Positions 10,190-15,548 of a stretch of DNA of 15,548 nt are shown here, one piece after another; within the stretch, counting starts at the first letter, position 1; each line of letters opens with the position of its first letter. The notes beneath the pieces were generated by a model. The model made no database searches, was not told the origin of the DNA, and saw nothing but the letters and a program-made list of their open reading frames with translations. The translations under genes were made by a program, and so were the position numbers. This DNA is from Phoronis ovalis (taxonomy: Eukaryota > Phoronida > Phoronidae): positions 1 to 15,548 of the forward strand of contig JAOXYB010019516.1 in the NCBI GenBank assembly GCA_028565635.1, read 5' to 3'.

Positions 10190-12803
10190 ATATGCACAAA
10201 TGTCACTCCTACATATTAAGATTTCAATAAAACAAAATTGAAAACATTGGGTATAAATAGTCAATATTGTTAAAACGTTTAGTCTACAGGGGCGGAAAAG
10301 ATCATAGTATGCACTGGATGAAGTACGTGTATAAATGTGGTCTAGATTTTTAATATAAATAATTTAATATTGACACAAATTATATGATAACTTTAAATTT
10401 AAGAATATTTTTTTGGGGGGAAATTTGTCTACTAACGGCGCAACAGTCGTATAATATTTTATTTGTTTAAACGCTAAAATAAAAGTAAAAAAAACAACAT
10501 TTTATTCCGATGAAAAACTGCTGTGCTCCTAAATTATCCTGCTGAATACATGGAATTTTTTTAGTAAAACGGGTTAAACCGGGCGTATCATTAGACTATA
10601 TTTAGAAAATCAGTAATGCGAGGAATTCGTTACAGAACCACCTATATTTCCTCTGTGGGCATCGCAAGCACAACTCTGCGCTTGCAAATTGTAGTTTCCA
10701 GATAAAACTTTAATGATACACTGGAGTAGTCTTTGGTATATGAAAACACCATGCTTAATAAAAGTTTGTTATAAAAATGTCTAATGAAACTAATTATGTT
10801 GTCAGGGCAAACTTCTTTGGAATAAAAATATTAAAAGGAAAGAATTTAGAGATTGCGTAATTACGTGAGCACGGGGGTACAACTAATGTCATGTAGTTAA
10901 TCTTATTAAGAGGGTAAATACTACTGGATTAATTAAGTAACTAATATAATTAAAAAGCTATTTCCACACAACATAATTTTCTTAATGAAATTATTACTGT
11001 AGAGTTACTGCGTTTTCTGTAAACTTTCGAAGGAAATATATACTTTCTGCTAAAGTTCAATATTCATTTATTTAGTGCAAAACGTGTGCAGTTTACCTTA
11101 TATTTTCAAACCCCACGTAATAAAATGTTTTTGTGAATGATTGACGTATATTATAGTTTGACAGTCACTGATAACGAATAAATCAAAACACATACTTAAT
11201 ATGTAATGCTATTCAAGAATATACACTGTTTATCACTCTCAAATAGTGGGCCCTTCGTATGGACAGATTAATATTATATACACAACCAATTAGCTTATAG
11301 TTACATAATTCTGCACTGCCTCTGTATATTAGTTTGTCGATTCACGAGGAAGTATTTAAAAGCATGCACACGTGTCTTGAATTCAGTAAGGTGAGAATCC
11401 AGCAGTGTGAAATGGAATTGTTGAACGTAAAGAAACGAGGCATTATGGATTATATTTTTCAGTTCATTCTGACAAGATTGAAAAGTTTTATAAAAGTAAG
11501 TAAAATATGAATGTTGTGCTTGTAAAATGGTGAAAAAATAATATATGGTTCTATGGTCATGGTTCATTACAAACTTATGCATGCTTTTTAATGCTTAAAA
11601 TCATTTGCGGACGAGAATATCCCCATGCCTGTTTTCTACAAATAAATGTGTGATTCTATTAAAATATTATCTTTTAGACTTACTCATAATTCGTATGAAT
11701 CTGATATATTTTAATACTGCGCGGAGTGTTAAGCGAAAGCGAAGTTTGTATTCTTTTTTTCGGGGCTGTTATTGTTAACCACTACTAGAAATGCTATGGA
11801 GTGTCTATTTTAAAACCACTACAATGTACATATCAAAATACACGTGGTAAAATGTAGCATGATTCAATTTAATTTGAATTCAAACGTAAAGGGTAAAATA
11901 ATAAAACACAAATGAGGGCCATTTATGAATGCAAATGTGTCTTGAAAACGTGTATGTACGTATAGGTGACCGTGACCTTGGAAAGATTTAGATTTTAGGA
12001 AACGGTAACGTTAAATTGTTTCCAATGACCTGTTAAAACTCGTTAATGTATTATTAAATGCCATCCTTTCAGTGTTAATAGTAATTGGAAATTTAAGATA
12101 AATATAAGGAATACATTCTGATATATGCATCAAACCACACGACACAGTGATTGGTTATTTCAGCTTGGTGACCGTATAGTAAACTGACGAATTCCGGATA
12201 TCTGTCAATATTAGCATTCTATTGCGGTAAAAAATCTAAAAATATATAAATTTCATGCGAAAATGTTGTTTGTTGTTGGAATTTTGAACGGCAAAACCAC
12301 CTGTCGGAAATACTAAAACCCTAATGGATTAAAGCAGCGACTATCACAAAATGACATTTCAGATCACATAGAACTGTAACTTTGGCAGACGATTTGCGAT
12401 TGTAATCGTGGGATTTCTATGGCGGACTTCGTCTCCATATTGGTAATTAGTGTGAATTTATTTGTGTACATAGATATTTCTTATAATGAAAATGACAAAC
12501 TGGTCGTTTTCCTTTAATACGGTTGATATTTTATTTTTCAAAATCAATGTAAAATTGCTTATATCTAAGGGCTTTTAATTCTACCTTTATTTATAGCTAA
12601 TATCCTTCCGCTCAATTGCTTGGCATGTGTTGCATGTGACGCCAAAAGCACATATACGCCATAACGAAGAAGGTAAAACGATAGACACAGTATTCTTTAA
12701 AAAAAACTTTTGTGTTATGCTTATCCAGTAGATGAAACCAGTGTCATACCTGTCTAATTAATGTAAGTTCATTTCTTAGAAAGCCCCTTTAAATTTGCCC
12801 AAC
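10190..12803. other. Long AT-rich stretch upstream of the peptide gene, no supported gene
   Basis: A 93-codon minus-strand frame (11582-11301) has no recognisable domain. Short palindromes include CGTAATTACG (10856-10865) and a GCAAGC/GCTTGC stem at about 10663-10684. Nuclear-receptor-like sites lie at 11965-11982. Otherwise I see nothing; part of it may be promoter or distal regulatory DNA of the downstream gene. Confidence 0.4.
11965..11982. promoter_or_regulatory. Possible nuclear-receptor site (ERE-like plus ERR/SF-1-like half site)
   Basis: GGTGACCGTGACC (11965-11977) matches the ERE palindrome GGTCAnnnTGACC except for one base in the left half. The overlapping TGACCTTGGA (11973-11982) is the reverse complement of the extended half site TCCAAGGTCA used by ERR and SF-1 type receptors. 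GGTGACCGT recurs at 12167-12175. Both lie about 0.6-0.9 kb upstream of the putative TATA box. Motif evidence only. Confidence 0.2.
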
Positions 12804-12814
12804 TATATAAAAAG
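12804..12814 (+). promoter_or_regulatory. TATA box (TATATAAAAAG) upstream of the peptide gene
   Basis: TATATAAAAAG is a close match to the animal TATA consensus and is followed by GA-rich sequence. It lies on the right strand 26 to 37 bp before plausible start positions around 12830-12841 and upstream of both candidate first exons. TATA-like strings are common in AT-rich DNA, so support comes mainly from position. Confidence 0.45.
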
Positions 12815-12840
12815 AGAGGCTTTGTTTTCTAAGCGTTTTC

Positions 12841-12889
12841 ATCGTGATGCATTACCATAAACTTGTAAAATACTATTCCTATAAATATG
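12841..12889 (+). other. Candidate first exon (option B) ending at an ATG immediately before a splice donor
   Basis: The ATG at 12887-12889 is followed at once by GTAATT, a possible donor. Spliced to 13727 it gives M|VKRISTVTLV..., a compact textbook signal peptide of about 28 residues ending near TTGEA. The exon would begin close to a TATA box at 12804-12814, with a start near 12841. Against it, another ATG at 12847 lies upstream in a different frame and the donor is weak at +5. The 12841 boundary is a guess from TATA spacing. Only one of this and the 13063 exon is likely to be the main start, although alternative first exons are possible. Confidence 0.3.
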
Positions 12890-12986
12890 GTAATTAGAAA
12901 CAGATTTAATTAGATCAAGTGATTTTTAGACAATAGAAAATCAAACACCGTGACTAATTTACGTGATTTATGATAAGTACTGTATA

Positions 12987-13046
12987 TTAATTAAACATGT
13001 TTACACTGCATCGTTAGCTGTGCCCTTGCTCTTTAATTAAACATGT
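12987..13046 (+). promoter_or_regulatory. Direct repeat TTAATTAAACATGT with forkhead-like sites
   Basis: The 14-bp string TTAATTAAACATGT occurs at 12987-13000 and again at 13033-13046. The first copy continues into TTTAC, making the palindrome TAAACATGTTTA (12992-13003) with a TGTTTAC core (12998-13004), the reverse complement of the FoxO/DAF-16 element GTAAACA. The pair lies between the putative TATA box and the ATG at 13063, so it is 5' UTR under first-exon option A or first-intron sequence under option B. A regulatory role is inferred; short AT-rich matches arise by chance. Confidence 0.25.
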
Positions 13047-13062
13047 ACGGTAAACCTAAAGG

Positions 13063-13092
13063 ATGGCAAACGCATGCATTATGTGTGAACAG
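13063..13092 (+). CDS. Candidate first coding exon (option A) of the insulin/relaxin-like gene
   Basis: An ATG at 13063 has a favourable context (A at -3, G at +4) and an in-frame TAA just upstream at 13057. It opens ten codons (MANACIMCEQ) ending in CAG followed by the donor GTAAAA. The exon ends in phase 0, exactly what the acceptor before 13727 needs, and gives a 134-residue precursor with a 634-bp first intron. In its favour are frame, start context and distance. Against it, the resulting signal peptide (about 37 residues) is long and carries two extra cysteines, and the donor lacks G at +5. It competes with the ATG exon ending at 12889. Transcript data would decide. Confidence 0.4.
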
Positions 13093-13726
13093 GTAAAAAT
13101 TGACAATGGCTTTACACAAATGTAATTATGTTATTTGTTACTGTTTGTACATGATCAAAGGAAACTGGGAAATACTGCGTCATAAGTACATTATAAACAA
13201 AATTTATAAACAGTAATATACTCATACGTCCTTAACAGTTTTCTTTTTGACGTTGTAACATACTGCAAGAACTAACCAACAATCTTAATGCACACCATTC
13301 GTTCATTTCAAAACTCCCAGGTCCTTGCCATCACTTATTTTATACCTACGCCAATTCGTCACCAACTGTTACCCTGTACAATTTTAGAGTACTTTATGTA
13401 TAACGATCGAAGCGGAAATTAGTGTCATTAAGCTATATACAGGATGAGAATATCATCTGTTTGCGTGTGAACTATTTTTGTAATTTTTACATTTTTATTT
13501 TTATTTCTAGAAGTTATAAAAATGTCGTGTTTTCGTAAAGTGCATTTATATTTTGAAAGAAAAATGAGAAACAGTCTGATTGAAGAGAACAAAATTTTAT
13601 AATTAAAAAAGTAGAAAATGTGCATGACTTGGCTTGTAGGTATTGGAACATGGTTTAAAGTTTAACGTTATTTGAGTTTCTAATGTAGCGATGTACTGCT
13701 AACAATTGCATTGCTTTACATTTCAG

Positions 13727-14871
13727 GTGAAAAGAATTTCCACAGTAACATTGGTTTATACAATGCTGTTTACCAGCATGGTGACTCTGTCTACAACGGG
13801 TGAAGCACGGAGGATTATATGTAGTAGGGACATTATGAGAGAGATTTACAATTCGTGTGGACTAGCAAAAAGATCTGTCAGCAGTCGATTTGAATTTGTA
13901 GAAAAAATGAAAAGTGAGTATTAGTATATACATACAAATATTTTTCAGGAATGTTTGATTAGAGTTTTACAAAATTCCTTTTAGAGCAATTATATTACAG
14001 TAAAGGTATTGTCAGCTTGGAATATATATGATATTTCAAAATTTTACTTTTTCAATTAATTGAGCGCAATAGTGTCACAATTTATAGTTTTGAAAAATCG
14101 ATCGAGGGTATCGTCTTCTAGAAATGATTAAGGAACAATCGTTAGATACACACTGCTGCTTTCTAGTGTTAGGTGCATTCAAGCACGAGGCAGCAATATT
14201 TTTTAAACCAAAAAATGGACGTAAATATGGATTCTGCATACGCGTGTAAACATAAATTACCAAAGGCAATTGACTAATTGCATTCATGGGCGCGCGGAGA
14301 ACTGTTTCGCGCATTGTTTATTCACAATACGCGGTAGGCTGGGGTCGTTTGGATTTGCAACCAGGAGATACAAATGCATGCGGATAATTTATTGGTAATT
14401 GACAAAAATATTGAAAAGAAAGGATTTCGTAACTGGTATTACAATTTTATGTTTTCAACAACTCTCTGAAGTGTGTGAATGATCAAGTAGTGAATGTTTA
14501 CATTAAAGCTCAGAATGAGTTCCACTGCAGAAAAGAGTCTTCGTTCAGTAACAATCACTTTATAAAGTAAAATATTATATTACTTAATTAAAGAAATGAT
14601 TAGCAGTGTTTTATTGTTTCAGAAGTGTCTTCTATAATTTCCTTTTCAAAAAGTTATGATGTGAATTTTTTATATTTTTTCAGCCTTAGATAAAATATAT
14701 GAGGAATTAAACCTCAAAAACACAGACGTTCATTCTACAACGCCTCTACCAGGTCTTTTACCAATTTTAGCAAAAGCAAGAATAAAGCGCGGAGCTGTAC
14801 CTTTAAGGATTATGGCACAGATATGTTGTCGTCAAGGATGCACTACCGAGCAATTCCGAGGAGCATGCTGA
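13727..14871 (+). CDS. Insulin/relaxin-like peptide precursor (two firm coding exons, 5' exon unresolved)
   Basis: Predicted secreted hormone precursor of the insulin/relaxin superfamily. Firm coding parts are 13727-13913 and 14684-14871, joined by a GT-AG intron of phase 1 (A|CC, giving Thr). The exon at 13727 follows a good acceptor (TTTACATTTCAG) and opens in phase 0 with VKR, then a hydrophobic stretch ending STTGEA, which suits a signal peptide. The B chain runs RRIIC...NSCGLA with Cys codons at 13820 and 13856 (C-X11-C), then KR at 13868. A cysteine-free C-peptide follows to a furin-type RIKR at 14779-14790. The A chain (GAVPLRIMAQI, then CC-X3-C-X8-C) has Cys codons at 14824, 14827, 14839 and 14866, and the TGA comes directly after the last Cys. 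Known for the family: B-A disulfide pairing and a phase-1 intron in the C-peptide. Inferred: a relaxin/dilp7-like rather than 8-cysteine molluscan insulin-related peptide, from six cysteines, the long A-chain N-terminus and the Cys-terminal A chain. There is no usable ATG at the exon start; internal ATG 13763 leaves a very short signal peptide. Confidence 0.93.
13914..14683 (+). other. Intron in the C-peptide region (phase 1)
   Basis: The donor A|GTGAGTA at 13914 is strong. The acceptor is a pyrimidine-rich tract ending TTTTTTCAG at 14683. Phase 1 within the C-peptide is the conserved second-intron position of insulin-superfamily genes. Most of the 770 bp is AT-rich, but 14281-14345 is a CpG-dense patch (GGGCGCGCGG, TTTCGCGC, ATACGCGG) unlike its surroundings. 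I see no further exon inside; the minus-strand open frame at 14075-14314 has no recognisable features. Confidence 0.88.
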
Positions 14872-15548
14872 TGAAAAAATTTCTACAACTACAAATTCAA
14901 AATGTCCACGGAGGAGATACAAGAAACTTACTTCTTGTCCAAACCGGAGGACCGTAATCTCGACCATAATAATTCTAAATGAAGGCGTTTTGAGGAACAA
15001 ATGGATTTTTGAATATAACATAAATACGACTGGCTTTAGAAAGAATCGAAATTATAATTTGACACAAATCGGAGCTTCCGTCAGACTGACTGACTGACGT
15101 CACTGAGATAAAACAAAGGATGACGTCACTATAACTAAAAAGAATATTGCAATGATCGGTTTAAGTGACTGCTTAGGACATTCCGTATAGTGTGATAATT
15201 TCGATTTTTAGTGCATTATTCGCTACATAATTATATTATTAATTGTGCAGTAGCAAATGGAACTTTGTAGGTTAAATAAGGCTATCTGATAATTGAAGAC
15301 AAGATATGACAACTTTGTATTTTGTCGGGAAATAGCACCCTTAGTATTCAGTGACTGTTATCAAGGAAAACAGTTTGCTTCTTGCCGTAACACTGTTTTA
15401 AGATGACGCTACTTTCAAAACTTTTTATCGGCTTTTGCAAGGAGAGAAAATACGATGCATCGCACACGTCATATGTTCAGGTCTTCTGAAACATAGACAT
15501 TGTTACTACAAGCAGGAATGTCTGAAGCTGCCTTTTAATTACCTTATG
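14872..15548 (+). other. 3' UTR and downstream flank of the peptide gene
   Basis: After the TGA, a short purine-rich stretch (AGGAGATACAAGAAACTTAC) is followed by A+T-rich DNA. I find no canonical AATAAA. The nearest variants are CATAAA at 15019-15024 and GATAAA at 15107-15112, either of which could set the mRNA end, with low certainty. Two CRE palindromes lie at 15095 and 15121. No further open frame of interest runs to the window end. Confidence 0.6.
15095..15128. promoter_or_regulatory. Pair of perfect CRE palindromes (TGACGTCA)
   Basis: TGACGTCA occurs at 15095-15102 and 15121-15128, 26 bp apart start to start. The first is preceded by repeated TGAC units (CTGACTGACTGACGTCACT). TGACGTCA is the full CREB/ATF consensus. 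The sites are 224 and 250 bp after the stop codon, so they could sit in a 3' UTR, a downstream enhancer or the upstream region of another gene outside the window. Function is inferred from the motif only. Confidence 0.45.

Noticed and set aside
10061-10264. Minus-strand frame with a repeated KVPRKGHKP-like peptide
   Set aside because: The peptide repeat follows from the tandem DNA repeat; the rest is AT-rich and featureless.
11301-11582. 93-codon minus-strand open frame
   Set aside because: Its length is within chance for the many frames scanned, and it has no domain, signal peptide or splice evidence.
13706-13726. Extension of the peptide open frame upstream to 13706
   Set aside because: The frame there begins with TTG, not ATG, and 13711-13726 is a splice-acceptor tract ending TTTCAG. 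These bases are most likely intron.
13763-13807. ATG 13763 as the start of the peptide precursor
   Set aside because: It would leave only about 15 residues before the B chain, short for a secretory signal, and would discard the VKR-plus-hydrophobic segment. It is kept as a fallback only if the upstream exon is non-coding.

Overview
The window looks like animal nuclear DNA: A+T-rich, mostly non-coding, with spliced exons, homopolymer runs, minisatellites and small foldback (MITE-like) elements. There is no bacterial gene packing. The one gene I can firmly recognise is an insulin/relaxin-superfamily peptide precursor near the right end (coding exons at 13727-13913 and 14684-14871, + strand). 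Its six-cysteine pattern and the small foldback repeats would suit a marine lophotrochozoan such as a mollusc, but the species assignment is only an inference.

Layout. 1-540: a GC-richer patch with open frames on both strands and no recognisable product. 597-1026: a foldback element with GGTACTCAAGG inverted ends, a GGATTG-rich interior and flanking 12-bp direct repeats. 1027-4066: mostly AT-rich non-coding DNA with one GC-richer patch at about 2830-3150. 4067-4142: an 11-bp minisatellite. 4919-5060: a tandem duplication containing two mini-hairpins. 5402-5977: two adjacent foldback elements of one family, the left one a long near-perfect palindrome. 6788-7165: a third, unrelated element with 14-bp inverted ends. 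7166-10030: no gene seen. 10031-10189: two short tandem repeats. 10190-12800: no gene seen. 12804-14871: the peptide gene with a putative TATA box, candidate first exons and forkhead-like sites. 14872-15548: 3' UTR and flank with two perfect CRE palindromes.

The peptide gene predicts a secreted hormone precursor: signal peptide, B chain (C-X11-C), KR, a C-peptide without cysteines, RIKR, then an A chain (CC-X3-C-X8-C) ending exactly at its last cysteine. The coding intron is phase 1 and lies in the C-peptide, the ancestral insulin-family position. Relaxin-like/dilp7-like traits are the six cysteines, the A-chain ending at Cys and a B-chain R-x3-R-x2-Y that nearly matches the relaxin receptor-binding motif. 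The first coding exon is unresolved; two phase-compatible ATG exons lie upstream. No previously undescribed multi-gene system is visible.
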